DNA of 64,000 nucleotides from Candidatus Eiseniibacteriota bacterium. GTDB lineage: Bacteria; Eisenbacteria; RBG-16-71-46; CAIMUX01. Position 1 is the stretch's first letter, and every line of letters starts with the position of its first letter. The stretch covers positions 2,294,001 through 2,358,000 of the forward strand of contig JACKCR010000002.1 in the NCBI GenBank assembly GCA_020633975.1, read 5' to 3'. The notes under the pieces are model-generated. The model was not told the DNA's origin, did no database searches, and was given only the letters and a program-made list of their open reading frames with translations. This document shows, piece after piece, positions 28,399 through 37,172 of this stretch. A program made the position numbers and the translations under genes.

Positions 28399-28555
28399 GA
28401 AGATTCCTCGCGATGTGGTGGGTCTGGAAGCGACGGCGCACACGGAACGCGGCACCTACGGGCCAGCGTACTCCACCCACCGGTTGGGCGCGAGCCGAGC
28501 CAGGACCTTCCTACCGTGCTACTCTGTCGCGAAACCGACGCCGGGAGGGCCGACG

Positions 28556-29167
28556 ATGTCGAACTTGACTCCAGCCACGGTCGTGTTGCTCGTCACGACA
28601 GTCCTCGTGAGCTTCGCGAGCTTCGGCTCTGAGGCGGTCTTCCGGCGGTTCGCACTGTATCCGTACGGAGTCGCGCGAGAAGGCAACTGGCACCAGACGA
28701 TCACGTCGGGATTCCTCCACGCGGATCTCACGCACCTCGGCTTCAACATGATCACTCTGTTCTTCTTCGGTCCGACCGTGGAACGGTATCTGGGGACGCC
28801 GTCGTTCTTGATCGTCTACTTCGGATCGATGTTGGTCGGAAGCCTCGTCACGTTCGTTCGGAAGAAGGAGGATCCGCGCTACCGAGCCATCGGAGCCTCC
28901 GGGGCGATCAGCGGAGTCCTCTTCGCGTTCGTGCTGATGGCGCCGTTCCAGAAGATCTATCTGCTACTCATGCCGATCGGGATCCCGGCGGTGCTGTTCG
29001 CGCTCGGATACATCGCGGTCTCCGCATTCGGAATGAAACAAGGGCGGGGCAGGATCGGGCACGATGCGCACTTGGGGGGAGCCCTGGCCGGGCTGGTGCT
29101 GACGATCGCACTGTCGCCGCAGACTTTCTCCAGCTTCCTGAGCCAGATCCGGTCCGTCCTGGGATGA
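28556..29167 (+). CDS. Rhomboid-family intramembrane serine protease
   Basis: This 203-residue protein has six TM helices. The nucleophile is S115 in IGASGAISG and the base is H172 in HDAHLGG. H55 and N64 in the HADLTHLGFN segment match the family's oxyanion-side motif. It is a compact, single-domain rhomboid that cuts TM substrates within the membrane. The ATG at 28556 is preceded by GGGAGGG. It is divergent from the nitroreductase gene. Substrates cannot be predicted from the neighbourhood. Confidence 0.92.
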   Translation: MSNLTPATVVLLVTTVLVSFASFGSEAVFRRFALYPYGVAREGNWHQTITSGFLHADLTHLGFNMITLFFFGPTVERYLGTPSFLIVYFGSMLVGSLVTFVRKKEDPRYRAIGASGAISGVLFAFVLMAPFQKIYLLLMPIGIPAVLFALGYIAVSAFGMKQGRGRIGHDAHLGGALAGLVLTIALSPQTFSSFLSQIRSVLG

Positions 29168-29181
29168 ACGGACTATGGTGT

Positions 29182-29199
29182 GCGTCCAACGGCGGACGC
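29182..29199. terminator. Small hairpin between convergent rhomboid and MBL genes
   Basis: GCGTCC and GGACGC form a 6-bp stem with a 6-base loop, 15 bp after the rhomboid stop. No T-tract follows. A weak terminator at best. Confidence 0.3.
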
Positions 29200-29271
29200 G
29201 TCCAGGAACGCTGACGACGGCGCGATCGAGCGTCCCCCTTGCCGCCGAACCGATCGGTCCGTTCGTGACGA

Positions 29272-30132
29272 TCAACTCGTAACGATCAGGTCGCTCCGCC
29301 TTCCCGGTTCGCGTCCGGTGCGCCAGGTTCGATGGATCGTCGGCGATGAACTTCCCCGCTTCGTGAACACGTCTTCCACCGTACGCCGCGCGGTTTCGAA
29401 GTCGTTGTTGTCCAGCTCTCGGTCTGGATGGTTCTCGCTCAGATGACCGAGGAGGACACGGGTCCAGGGCCCGGCGAGGATCTCGTAGAGCAGGTTTCCG
29501 CACTGCGCGTTCGAGAGGTGGCCGCGTGGACCGAGCGCGGTGCGAAGGTGACGCCAATGAAACGAGTGCGTGCGGTCGGAGAGCTTCCGCCGCACGACCG
29601 ACTCTTCGTAGTTCGCTTCGAGAAGGATGGCGTCTACCCCTTTGAGCGAGCCGACGAGGCGGTCGTCGTAAGAACCGAGATCCGTGACGACGGCAACGCG
29701 GCGTCGTCCGTGTCGGAACTGGAAGCAGACCGTCCTGCCGTCTCTTTGCGGATCCCCATGCGAGGTGTCGAGCGCTTCGACCTCGATGTCTCCGACTAGC
29801 TCGGGGATCGGAGCCGTCTCGGTGACCCGCTTCCACGATGTACGCCTGGCCTTCCGTCGGAGCGCCGCTGCGGTGGAAGGGTCGACGAACACCGGCACAC
29901 CGAAGCGGGCGTGCAGGGTGCCGACGGATCGGTAGTGGTCACCATGAGAATGCGTGACGAGGATTCCGGAGAGGTCGGGCGGAGCGAGTTCCAGGTCGGC
30001 CAGGCGGTCGACGATCAATCCAGCCGATGCCCCCGCGTCCACGAGGAGATGCGTCGTTCCACTGGAAACGACCGTGGCGTTCCCCGAGCTACCGCTCGCG
30101 AGGGCACAGATCTGCAACATGGGCGGGATCAT
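29272..30132 (-). CDS. Metallo-beta-lactamase-fold hydrolase, YycJ/WalJ-like
   Basis: This 286-residue MBL-fold protein has the YycJ-type start CALASGSSGNATVV, the metal motif THSHGDH (about 60-66), D in VVTDLG, and the late motif GHLSN with a histidine ligand. YycJ-type proteins are thought to be nucleases linked to DNA repair or cell-wall signalling. About 40 C-terminal residues after VLLGHLSENH continue beyond the usual end and are basic and Ser-rich. The ATG at 30132 or a second ATG at 30120 could start translation. It follows the GspE-like gene's promoter side but in its own unit. Confidence 0.85.
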   Translation of the reverse strand: MIPPMLQICALASGSSGNATVVSSGTTHLLVDAGASAGLIVDRLADLELAPPDLSGILVTHSHGDHYRSVGTLHARFGVPVFVDPSTAAALRRKARRTSWKRVTETAPIPELVGDIEVEALDTSHGDPQRDGRTVCFQFRHGRRRVAVVTDLGSYDDRLVGSLKGVDAILLEANYEESVVRRKLSDRTHSFHWRHLRTALGPRGHLSNAQCGNLLYEILAGPWTRVLLGHLSENHPDRELDNNDFETARRTVEDVFTKRGSSSPTIHRTWRTGREPGRRSDLIVTS

Positions 30133-30202
30133 ACCCGACGCGGGACGAGCCAGGCAGGAAAGGCGGGAAGCAAGGCAGAGAGCCGTGCAGGAGCCAAGCA
30201 GA

Positions 30203-30228
30203 GAGCCGACCCGGGGGCGGGTCGGCTC
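30203..30228 (-). terminator. Terminator hairpin after the GspE-like gene
   Basis: A perfect 11-bp stem GAGCCGACCCG / CGGGTCGGCTC with a GGGG loop begins 8 bases past the stop of the minus-strand GspE-like gene. The flanking run is only moderately T-rich. It is also bordered by an 11-bp direct repeat GCAGAGAGCCG. Confidence 0.7.
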
Positions 30229-30235
30229 CTGAAGA

Positions 30236-31720
30236 CTACGCAGCCTGACGGACGGAGCGAACTTCCTGAGGTGGCAGGACCTTGAGGACTTCTTCCAGCG
30301 TGGTCTTCCCGTCCACCGCCATCTGGAGCCCCTTGAATCCGATCCCGGTCACACGGTGGAGGAAGTCCTCGCGGAACTGACGCATCGCGCCGCCCGCGCC
30401 TTCCATCCGCATCCACTCCCGCTCGCTCTCGGTCGGGGTCCAGAACTCGGACACGAGCTTGGCCCCGCGATAGCCGGTGCCACCGCAGAGATCACAGCCC
30501 GTACCACGGCGCCAGTTCGCACGTGTCGGGGCCGGTCGGGCACCGAACCACTCGGCGAGGACGAGTTTGTGCGGTTGGTATGGCGTGACACAGCCTTCGC
30601 AGTTCTGGCGGACGGAACAGACGGCGACAGCGCCGAGAAGTTCCTTCGCGAGCCGTTCGGGATGGACTCCCAAGGTGATCAAGCGAGAGAAGGCGAGCGT
30701 GGTGTTCGCCGCCGAAACGATCGCGAGACGAAGCTCGCCCGTCCGGATGTCACGGAAGAGGCTCTCCGCCGCGCGCGGATCCTTCGTCTCCCCGAGTCCA
30801 GTGAGACTTCCGACCTTCCGCGCCGAGTCCAGTCCACCCGAAGCCTTCCCGAAGCGAAGGAGCCGGAGGTAGACGTCCTCGACCTGATCCTGGGTCACTC
30901 CACAGACGACGAAGACACCCTCGCCACCGTCGTGGATCGAGCCGAGCACGTCGGCTTCCTCTCGACTCAGTCCGAGGTCGGTGTAGCGGACGGCCTGTGT
31001 GCCGTGCGCCTTCGCCTCCATCCCCGGGCCGTTCTTCTGTTCCGCCATGACGCGCGCAACGTCGGTATCGCTGAGTCCATAGAGATCCTGGATCCGCTCG
31101 AGCACGGCGCGTCGCATGTCGAGCACGAAGCGGACGCGCAGCCCGGTCGACTGCTCGATCTCCTGCTGGAGCGCGAGCGTCGCCGGATGCCAGATCGCGA
31201 CCGTGAGTACGCGACCGATCTGGGAAATCGGGACGAGGCCGTGCGAGAGCGCGTAGCTCTGGTTGACGAGCGCCGTGAGCCCCAGCTTCCAGGAGTCGTC
31301 GTGACGAAGGGGCACGTACGGGATGTCGCTCTGCTCTGCGAGAACCTCGGTGAGTGCGACTTCCTCGATCCATCCCCGTTCGATCAGGACCTCACCGAGA
31401 AGCCCGCCTTCTTCACCTTGGATCTCGAGCGCTTGCTCCACCTGGTCTGCACTGACGAGACCGCGCGCGATCAAGAGCTCGCCGAGGCTGAGCCGCTTGC
31501 CGTGAAGGTCGAGAAGGTCGCGGAGCTTTCGTTCACTCAGGAACCCGAGCTCGACCGCGAGCTTTCCGAGAGGCTGCCGTTCGCCGTCTTGCTGACTGGC
31601 CTGGAGCTCCAGCAGCTTGTCGACTTCCTCGCGCACGAGGACGCCCTCTTCGATGAGGATGTCGCCCAGACGCTTCGGTGCTTCGGCCGGCCGCGAGCCG
31701 GCAGTCTGTTCTTCGCGCAT
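30236..31720 (-). CDS. GspE/PilB-like protein with MshEN repeats and a degenerate ATPase domain
   Basis: This 494-residue protein resembles type II secretion/type IV pilus ATPases. N-terminal repeats RLGDILIEEG (17-26), PLGKLAVELG (50-59), SLGELLIARG (78-87) and LLGEVLIERG (107-116) fit MshEN, a known c-di-GMP-binding module. The C-terminal domain keeps the zinc cysteines CEGC (374, 377) and CDLCGGTG (409, 412) and the AxxxLLGAVAV region. However, the Walker A position reads GVTQDQVED (about 274-282) instead of GPTGSGKTT, the aspartate boxes are missing, and only GETKD remains of the GEIRD box. It is therefore probably not an ATPase. ATG at 31720 with GGAG upstream; 75 bp downstream of modC. 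No other secretion or pilus gene is near. Confidence 0.8.
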   Translation of the reverse strand: MREEQTAGSRPAEAPKRLGDILIEEGVLVREEVDKLLELQASQQDGERQPLGKLAVELGFLSERKLRDLLDLHGKRLSLGELLIARGLVSADQVEQALEIQGEEGGLLGEVLIERGWIEEVALTEVLAEQSDIPYVPLRHDDSWKLGLTALVNQSYALSHGLVPISQIGRVLTVAIWHPATLALQQEIEQSTGLRVRFVLDMRRAVLERIQDLYGLSDTDVARVMAEQKNGPGMEAKAHGTQAVRYTDLGLSREEADVLGSIHDGGEGVFVVCGVTQDQVEDVYLRLLRFGKASGGLDSARKVGSLTGLGETKDPRAAESLFRDIRTGELRLAIVSAANTTLAFSRLITLGVHPERLAKELLGAVAVCSVRQNCEGCVTPYQPHKLVLAEWFGARPAPTRANWRRGTGCDLCGGTGYRGAKLVSEFWTPTESEREWMRMEGAGGAMRQFREDFLHRVTGIGFKGLQMAVDGKTTLEEVLKVLPPQEVRSVRQAA

Positions 31721-31794
31721 TCGGATCTCCCTGCCAGGAACCCGTAACCGGGTTTCCGCCCTGTCCTTGGCATCGGACGATGAAGGCGGTCCCC

Positions 31795-32502
31795 TTAGCG
31801 CGAAGGCTCGTAACCCGATAGTGCCTGGATCCGCCCATTTCGGAGCTCCAGCCGGAACCCTCGGCGGCCCAGCAACTCCGCCTCGTCGGCGTCGTGAGTG
31901 ACCCAAATGACGGGCAGGCCCGCCAGCACCTCAGCCACCTGCTCCGAGAGTTCCATACGGGCCGTCTGGTCCACGGCAGCGAACGGTTCATCGGCCAGGA
32001 CGAGTCGAGGGGCGCCCGCCAGAGCCCGGGCCAGCGCGACCCTCCCCCGCTCTCCTCCGGAGATCGCAGCGGGCGCACTCTGCGCCAAATGCCCCACCCG
32101 GAGCCTCTCCAGCCACTCGCGAGCACGATCCAGTCTCTCCACCCGGGACAGCTGTGATCGGAAGCGAAGCGGGAACGCGACGTTCTCCAGCACCGAGAGA
32201 TGAGGGAACAGGTCGCCCTCCTGCGAGCAGTAGCCGATCGGACGAAGATGGGGCGGAGTCCACGTCCCCTCCCCTAGCCACACCTCGTCGCCCAGCGCGA
32301 TCCGACCGGATGCCCGCCGCTCCAGCCCCGCGAGCACGCGGAGCAGCTGGGTCTTGCCAGAACCGGACGGCCCCAGGAGCACCAAGGGCCAACGATCCAC
32401 CGTCGACTCGCAGTCGAGCTCGAAGTCACGTAGGACACGCCGTATCGCGAAGGTCAGCGTAGGCCCCACACTTGGGGCAGTCCTGTCAGGAGCCCCGCTC
32501 AC
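31795..32502 (-). CDS. modC: Molybdate ABC transporter ATP-binding protein
   Basis: This 235-residue ABC ATPase has Walker A GPSGSGKTQ (about 44), the Q-loop, signature ISGGERGR, Walker B RLVLADEPF and switch VTHD. Assigned as ModC from its operon with modA and modB. It lacks the C-terminal TOBE/molybdate-binding domain of the 352-residue E. coli protein, so feedback inhibition by molybdate through that domain is not possible here. Its start overlaps the modB stop by 4 bases. Confidence 0.88.
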   Translation of the reverse strand: MSGAPDRTAPSVGPTLTFAIRRVLRDFELDCESTVDRWPLVLLGPSGSGKTQLLRVLAGLERRASGRIALGDEVWLGEGTWTPPHLRPIGYCSQEGDLFPHLSVLENVAFPLRFRSQLSRVERLDRAREWLERLRVGHLAQSAPAAISGGERGRVALARALAGAPRLVLADEPFAAVDQTARMELSEQVAEVLAGLPVIWVTHDADEAELLGRRGFRLELRNGRIQALSGYEPSR

Positions 32503-33176
32503 CCGGCGTCATCCCTACGCAGGCCGCGAACCCGTCGCTCCCATCGGTCGGCAAGCAGGAGCAGGACGACGGCCGCCCCGGTGATGACCCAGACCATCCG
32601 GTTCGCCTGCTGGTAATCGCCCGAGAAGATCGCGTCGTAGATCGCCATCGGAAGCGTCTGGGTGATCCCGGGAAGATTGCCCGCGACGATCAGGGTCGCC
32701 CCAAACTCTCCCAGCGCCCGCGCGAATGCGAGCGCGCATCCCGCACCGATTCCCGCCGCTGCCCAGGGCAGATCGATGGTCTGGAAGACTCGCAATGGGG
32801 ACGCGCCACAGGTCGCCGCCATGTCACGCTGCGCGCGCGGCACCGTTTCGAACGCAGCACGGGCGGCGCGGACCAAGAGCGGAAACGAGACGACCGCACC
32901 GGCCAGCACTGCCCCGGACCAGTGGAACACCACCGGCATTCCAAGGGACGCGGAGAACCGACCCAGGATCCGATCCGGCGAGAAGAGAGTCAGAAGTGCG
33001 TATCCGGTGACGACCGGAGGGACGACGAGCGGAACGAGGGCGAGCGCCTCTAGAACGCGCCCGAGGGTCGACCTCGTCCGGGCTACCCAGAACGCGAACG
33101 GAACCCCGACGACCGCGACGAGGAGCGTGGCGAGCGTCGCCACGACCAGGGAGAGCACGAACGGCGAGTCGGTCAT
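32499..33176 (-). CDS. modB: Molybdate ABC transporter permease
   Basis: This 225-residue permease has five TM helices and the EAA-loop motif ALGEFGATLIVAGN (about 155-168) that is characteristic of ModB/CysT-type permeases. It begins in an ATGA overlap with modA and ends overlapping modC, a tightly coupled operon. Confidence 0.92.
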   Translation of the reverse strand: MTDSPFVLSLVVATLATLLVAVVGVPFAFWVARTRSTLGRVLEALALVPLVVPPVVTGYALLTLFSPDRILGRFSASLGMPVVFHWSGAVLAGAVVSFPLLVRAARAAFETVPRAQRDMAATCGASPLRVFQTIDLPWAAAGIGAGCALAFARALGEFGATLIVAGNLPGITQTLPMAIYDAIFSGDYQQANRMVWVITGAAVVLLLLADRWERRVRGLRRDDAG

Positions 33177-34057
33177 CTCGCCGAGCCGTCCGATGCGGTT
33201 GTCAGCGGCGTCGTGGAACCGAGCCCGGGAACCGAGAAGCCGCGGTCAGCCCAAACCTCCCTGCCCTCCGGGCTGGCGACATAGGCAACGAACTTCGCGG
33301 CCTCGTCCTCATGACCGGATCCTCTGAGTGGAGCCGCGACCACCTCGACCTCTCCCACGTCGCTTGGGCCGAACGACTCGACCACCACGACGTCGTCGCT
33401 CTGGAGCGCGTCCGTCCGGTAGACCAGTCCCGCGGCGACGACTCCGGTCTCGACGTAACGAAGCACCTGACGAACGTTCTCCGCCGGGACGAGCCGCCCT
33501 TCGAGCCGAGGGGACCAACCCCGCTTCTCGAAGAGACGAGCGGCGTACTCTCCCGCAGGGACCCGAACCGGATCGCCCGCGGAGACGAGGAGACCGGGTC
33601 GACTCCGGAGTTCCGCGAAGTCTCCCAGCCTCGTCTCGGCCCGTGCGACGAGAACGAGCTGGTTTCCAGCGACCACGTGGATGTCCTCCGCGAAGACACG
33701 GCCGGACTCGACGAGGGGACGCACCTGTCCCCGACTGGCGAAGACGAGAACGTCGATCGGTGCGCCACGGTCGATCTGGATCCGATGGACACCCGACCCG
33801 GCAAACGCGGGGGCGATGTCGATTTCGGGATGGAGCGCTTCGTACCTCGACTCGAGCTCGCCGATCACGTCGGTGAGCGAAGACGCCGCGGCGACGACGA
33901 GTCGAGTCCGGGCGGATGCGGGCGCCACAGAAACGCTCGCCCACAGGCAGAAGGTCACGAGTACCGTCAGCAGGGCTCGAACGACCTGTGCAGAGGCTCT
34001 CGGGGGCGAGAATCGGGCGACGGACCTGGCCCGGGTGTCAGAACCGGCGACGAGCAT
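33173..34057 (-). CDS. modA: Molybdate-binding periplasmic protein
   Basis: This 294-residue solute-binding protein has a long signal region (hydrophobic about 29-47, cleavage near PASA-R). The mature start is LVVAAASSLTDVIGELE, the ModA signature, with FAGSGVHRIQID (substrate-loop serine) and the PAGEYAARLFEKRGW segment. Molybdate or tungstate is expected. It leads modABC and should be in a single transcript. I see no ModE-type palindrome upstream. Confidence 0.92.
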   Translation of the reverse strand: MLVAGSDTRARSVARFSPPRASAQVVRALLTVLVTFCLWASVSVAPASARTRLVVAAASSLTDVIGELESRYEALHPEIDIAPAFAGSGVHRIQIDRGAPIDVLVFASRGQVRPLVESGRVFAEDIHVVAGNQLVLVARAETRLGDFAELRSRPGLLVSAGDPVRVPAGEYAARLFEKRGWSPRLEGRLVPAENVRQVLRYVETGVVAAGLVYRTDALQSDDVVVVESFGPSDVGEVEVVAAPLRGSGHEDEAAKFVAYVASPEGREVWADRGFSVPGLGSTTPLTTASDGSAR

Positions 34058-34096
34058 GTCAGGGGACGATACCCGATCGTCAGAGGAGCAGAAACG

Positions 34097-34131
34097 AGAA
34101 CGGCGGCAGGATACCCCGCCGCCGCGTTCTT
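34097..34131 (-). terminator. Hairpin after trxA
   Basis: AGAACGGCGGC and GCCGCCGCGTTCT pair with a two-base bulge around a ten-base loop. On the minus strand it follows the thioredoxin stop by about 25 bases and is trailed by TCGTTTCTG, so it can act as its terminator. Confidence 0.55.
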
Positions 34132-34156
34132 CGAATGTCTTGGGCGATACGCCGGT

Positions 34157-34483
34157 CTACTTGAAGGCAGCACCGACTTTCGTACGGAGCGCGTCCTTCG
34201 GCAGTGCACCAACCTGGCCGTCGACGATCTCGCCGTCCTTGACGAAGAGCAGGGTTGGAATGCCCCGGATGCCGAAGCGGCTCGCGAGCTCCTGGTTCTC
34301 GTCCACGTTCACCTTCACGAACTGAACCGTCTCCCCCATCTCCGCAGCGAGCTCTTCCAGGATCGGTCCGACGATCCGGCACGGGCCACACCACGGCGCC
34401 CAGAAGTCCACCACGGTCGGTGTCGTAGAGCTGATCACCTCGGTGTCGAACTCGGTCCCGTTGATCTCCTTGACCGCTGCCAT
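34157..34483 (-). CDS. trxA: Thioredoxin
   Basis: This 108-residue protein is a classical thioredoxin. WAPWCGPCR gives the redox pair C32/C35, the buried aspartate is in VVDFW, and the cis-proline is in GIRGIPTLL. Length is standard and there is no signal, so it is cytosolic. Read with nadA upstream on the same strand (103 bp), which may be one transcript or two. Confidence 0.96.
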   Translation of the reverse strand: MAAVKEINGTEFDTEVISSTTPTVVDFWAPWCGPCRIVGPILEELAAEMGETVQFVKVNVDENQELASRFGIRGIPTLLFVKDGEIVDGQVGALPKDALRTKVGAAFK

Positions 34484-34517
34484 CTGCTTCCCCTTCTCTC
34501 TACGGTTTCGATCCTGT

Positions 34518-34534
34518 CCGGCCTCTGGGGCCGG
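34518..34534 (-). terminator. Short hairpin between nadA and trxA
   Basis: CCGGCC / GGCCGG around a five-base loop lies in the 102-bp gap between nadA and trxA, with a second stem possibility CGTCGC / GCGACG to its right. No T-tract, so only a possible attenuator or terminator. Confidence 0.35.
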
Positions 34535-34585
34535 CTCGTCGCTCGCCTCAAGAGATGCGCGACGGGCCCTCCAGGTAACGGCATC

Positions 34586-35584
34586 TCACCGGCTCAACTC
34601 CAGCATACGCTCGATCGGCAGACGAGCCCGGTCCAGCAGTTCCTCGGGCACGAAGAGCTCCGGACGGTCGTCGCGGAGGCAGAGGTAGAGCTTCTCCAGC
34701 GTGTTGAGCTTCATGTGCGGGCACTCATTGCAGGCCTCACACGCCCCTCGAGCCGGGGCCGGGATGAAGGTCTTGTTCGGGGAGAGCTTCTCCATCTGGT
34801 GGATGATGCCGGGCTCCGTGGCCACGATGAACTCGTCGGACGGATCCGACGCCGTGAAGCTCAGGAGGCTAGAGGTCGAGCCGACATGGTCCGCGATCCT
34901 GAGCACGGAACGCTCACACTCCGGATGCGCGATGACCTTCGCGTTCGGATGGCGCGTCTTGAGCTGGACGATCTTCTTCTCCGAGAAGATCTCGTGAACC
35001 TGACACGTCCCCGGCCAGAGCACCATGTCGCGGCCGAGCTTGTCGATCAGGTAGCGACCGAGATGGCGGTCTGGCGCGAAGACGATCTTCTTGTCGGCCG
35101 GGACCGAGCCCACGATCTTGTGCGCGTTCGACGAGGTACAGATGAGGTCCGAGAGCGCCTTCACTTCAGCCGAACAGTTGATGTAGCTGATGACGACGTG
35201 GTCCGGGTAGTTCCTCAGCCACTTGCCGAACGCGGGCCCGGGGCAACCATCCGCAAGAGAGCATCCCGCCTCCATGTCCGGCACGAGGACGGGCTTGTCC
35301 GGGTTCAGGATCTTGGCCGTCTCGGCCATGAAGTGGACGCCCGCAAACACGATCCGATCGGCGGTCGTGTCCGCAGCGGACTGGGAGAGTTGGAGACTGT
35401 CGCCTACGAAGTCCGCAATGTCCTGGATCTCACCATCTTGGTAGTAGTGGGCCAGGATGACCGCATTCTTCTCCTTCCGGAGCCGATCGATCTCCTCGAA
35501 AAGGTCCAGCGCCGGATCGATACCGGTTTCAGCCAACACTCCGGAAGTCGATGTACGCGAGACAGTTGCGTCCGTAGGTGCCAA
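34586..35584 (-). CDS. nadA: Quinolinate synthase A
   Basis: This 332-residue 4Fe-4S enzyme condenses iminoaspartate with dihydroxyacetone phosphate in de novo NAD synthesis. It has AVILAHYYQ, and the three cluster cysteines lie in ADGCPG, YINCSAE and [10 protein letters not shown]. The start is TTG at 35584, supported by GGAGGAGGA four bases upstream; no nearby ATG fits. nadB and nadC are not in the window. Confidence 0.96.
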   Translation of the reverse strand: MAPTDATVSRTSTSGVLAETGIDPALDLFEEIDRLRKEKNAVILAHYYQDGEIQDIADFVGDSLQLSQSAADTTADRIVFAGVHFMAETAKILNPDKPVLVPDMEAGCSLADGCPGPAFGKWLRNYPDHVVISYINCSAEVKALSDLICTSSNAHKIVGSVPADKKIVFAPDRHLGRYLIDKLGRDMVLWPGTCQVHEIFSEKKIVQLKTRHPNAKVIAHPECERSVLRIADHVGSTSSLLSFTASDPSDEFIVATEPGIIHQMEKLSPNKTFIPAPARGACEACNECPHMKLNTLEKLYLCLRDDRPELFVPEELLDRARLPIERMLELSR

Positions 35585-35927
35585 TTCGTCCTCCTCCGAT
35601 CGGCGAGAGCCCGGCAGATGGTGCCGCCGCCTTGCATCTCGCGTCTTCCTGGGAACCGTCCAACCTCTTGGACCCGCGGGAGCATAGCACCGTCACACGA
35701 AGAAACGTGCCGATTGCACGCTTCGACCTCAAGTCGGGCTTTTTGCTAAAGCAGCCCCTCCACTGGGTCGAATCCAACCGTGACGGGAGGCGACCGTCTC
35801 CCCTCGGACGCGCGAGCGTTCCTGGGGGTTTCCCGCCGGGCGGCGGGATGTGCTCGCCGGAGTGCTGGGTACAGGCGTGGGCTCCCCCGAAGGATGGGGT
35901 GGGACTCGCGCACTGAGAGGATGCGAC
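35585..35927. other. 343-bp divergent region with overlapping hairpins
   Basis: This region lies between nadA and the FN3 lipoprotein. On the plus strand GACGG/CCGTC (35782-35798) and GGGAG/CTCCC (35785-35802) are alternative stems sharing bases, so only one can form. A third stem CCCGCC/GGCGGG with GGGC loop is at 35832-35847. A GGGC...TGCT/AGCA...GCCC structure with a T-run is near 35735-35757. I could not match it to a known riboswitch. Confidence 0.35.
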
Positions 35928-37097
35928 ATGAAGGCATGGACAGCCGCTTGGGGACTGATCCTCGTCATCTTCCTCGCTGCCTGCGGGATCAGCGACGGAG
36001 GACCGGGGGGAGACATTCCCAAGACCGATGACGAGCTCGCGATCGACAACCTGACCGTAGCGAGTCTCTCCGACACCTCCGCCACTCTGACCTGGGACAC
36101 CACGGCACAGGCTGTGTCCACGCTGTTCTATGGCAAAGAGGCGACCGCGCTCGCGTATACGAAGGGGTCGCCGGTCGGAACCGAACATGTCGTGCGGCTG
36201 GAGAATCTCACCGAGGACACGGACTACCACTACCAGGTCCACGCGGCCGACGGATTCGGCAACACTGCGACCACGCAGGAAGCCGTCTTCCACACGCTGC
36301 CCGCGGCGGACCTCAACGATCCGACGCCTCCGGTCATCTCGAACGTCCAGGCAAACGGAATCACCGCGCACTCCGCGACCATCACCTGGGACACCGACGA
36401 CAAGACGATCGGCGAGGTCCGCTACGGCACCTCCCCGCTCGGCCTGACTCAGTCGAAGGCGACCGGCGCGACCCATGCGCGGAGCCACGTGGTCGTGCTC
36501 TCCGGCCTCCTGCAGAACACACAGTATTACTTCCAGGTCTACGCGCAGAATCGCGCCCTGGGCGACGCGCTGAGCGCGACCGTCGACTTCACGACGGAGA
36601 GCGACCCGACCCTTTACGTCTTCCCAGAGACCATCTCGATCACCGCCGGGACCACTCAGACCTTCGAGATCAGGATCGAGGACGCGAAGAACGTCGCCGG
36701 ACTTGGATTCATGCTCAACGTGAACCCGCCGTCGGCTCTCGAGATTCTGACGATCTCCGGTGGGGAGTTCTGCTCGCCGAACAACGGCGGCTACATCTTC
36801 CTTCCACGCTATCCGACCCTCAGCCCGATCGCTGCCGACGCGAGCTGGGTCATCCGCTTCCAGAACGGCGCACCGGTCGGATCGTACGCCGGCTCGGATG
36901 GAACGGTGGCCCGGATCACTTGCAAGGGCAGGGCACTGACCGAGGGCGGCACCATCTCGTTCCGCAAGATCCCGCTGGACGCGGGTGAAGGCTACGAGTT
37001 CGACGAATACGACCCTGAAAACGAAACCCGTCTCCTGGACCACAACCGACAGGTCATGCCGGTCAACGTCCGGAACGCGACTCTAATCGTGAACTGA
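35928..37097 (+). CDS. Lipoprotein with two fibronectin III domains and a cohesin-like domain
   Basis: This 389-residue lipoprotein has signal MKAWTAAWGLILVIFLAAC (C19 lipidated). Residues about 35-125 and 130-225 are FN3 modules, with SATLTWDT / SATITWDT and LTEDTDYHYQV / LLQNTQYYFQV as the matching strands. Residues 235-385 resemble a cohesin domain (TISITAGTTQTFEIRIEDAKNV, then AGLGFMLNVNPP). It probably stands on the outer membrane surface or in the periplasm. The giant cohesin-like exported protein follows 226 bp later, suggesting a shared role in surface assembly. Confidence 0.8.
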   Translation: MKAWTAAWGLILVIFLAACGISDGGPGGDIPKTDDELAIDNLTVASLSDTSATLTWDTTAQAVSTLFYGKEATALAYTKGSPVGTEHVVRLENLTEDTDYHYQVHAADGFGNTATTQEAVFHTLPAADLNDPTPPVISNVQANGITAHSATITWDTDDKTIGEVRYGTSPLGLTQSKATGATHARSHVVVLSGLLQNTQYYFQVYAQNRALGDALSATVDFTTESDPTLYVFPETISITAGTTQTFEIRIEDAKNVAGLGFMLNVNPPSALEILTISGGEFCSPNNGGYIFLPRYPTLSPIAADASWVIRFQNGAPVGSYAGSDGTVARITCKGRALTEGGTISFRKIPLDAGEGYEFDEYDPENETRLLDHNRQVMPVNVRNATLIVN

Positions 37098-37156
37098 CAG
37101 GAGGGCCGGACGCATGGTTCAGAAGACGAGGACGATGAGGAACAACGGAGTCTCCC

Positions 37157-37172
37157 CGTTCCTCAAGGAACG
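37157..37172 (+). promoter_or_regulatory. Hairpin in the leader of the giant surface-protein gene
   Basis: CGTTCCT-ca-AGGAACG is a perfect 7-bp inverted repeat, and flanking GTCT/AGAC can extend it past a small bulge. It lies in the 226-base leader between the FN3 lipoprotein and the giant protein. It could stabilise the message or modulate transcription. Confidence 0.4.

Noticed and set aside
33311-35749. An 812-codon plus-strand open frame across modA, trxA and nadA
   Set aside because: It is antisense to three well-supported genes and its translation is Arg/Asp/Glu-rich with no family features.
35764-35780. A GGGTCGAATCC string resembling a tRNA T-arm
   Set aside because: No matching acceptor, D or anticodon arms can be drawn around it.
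35855-35927. Possible GEMM (c-di-GMP-I) riboswitch before the FN3 lipoprotein (a GTGGGAC-like element)
   Set aside because: The essential GCAAAGCC-type segment and the second helix are absent, and there is little room before the start codon.
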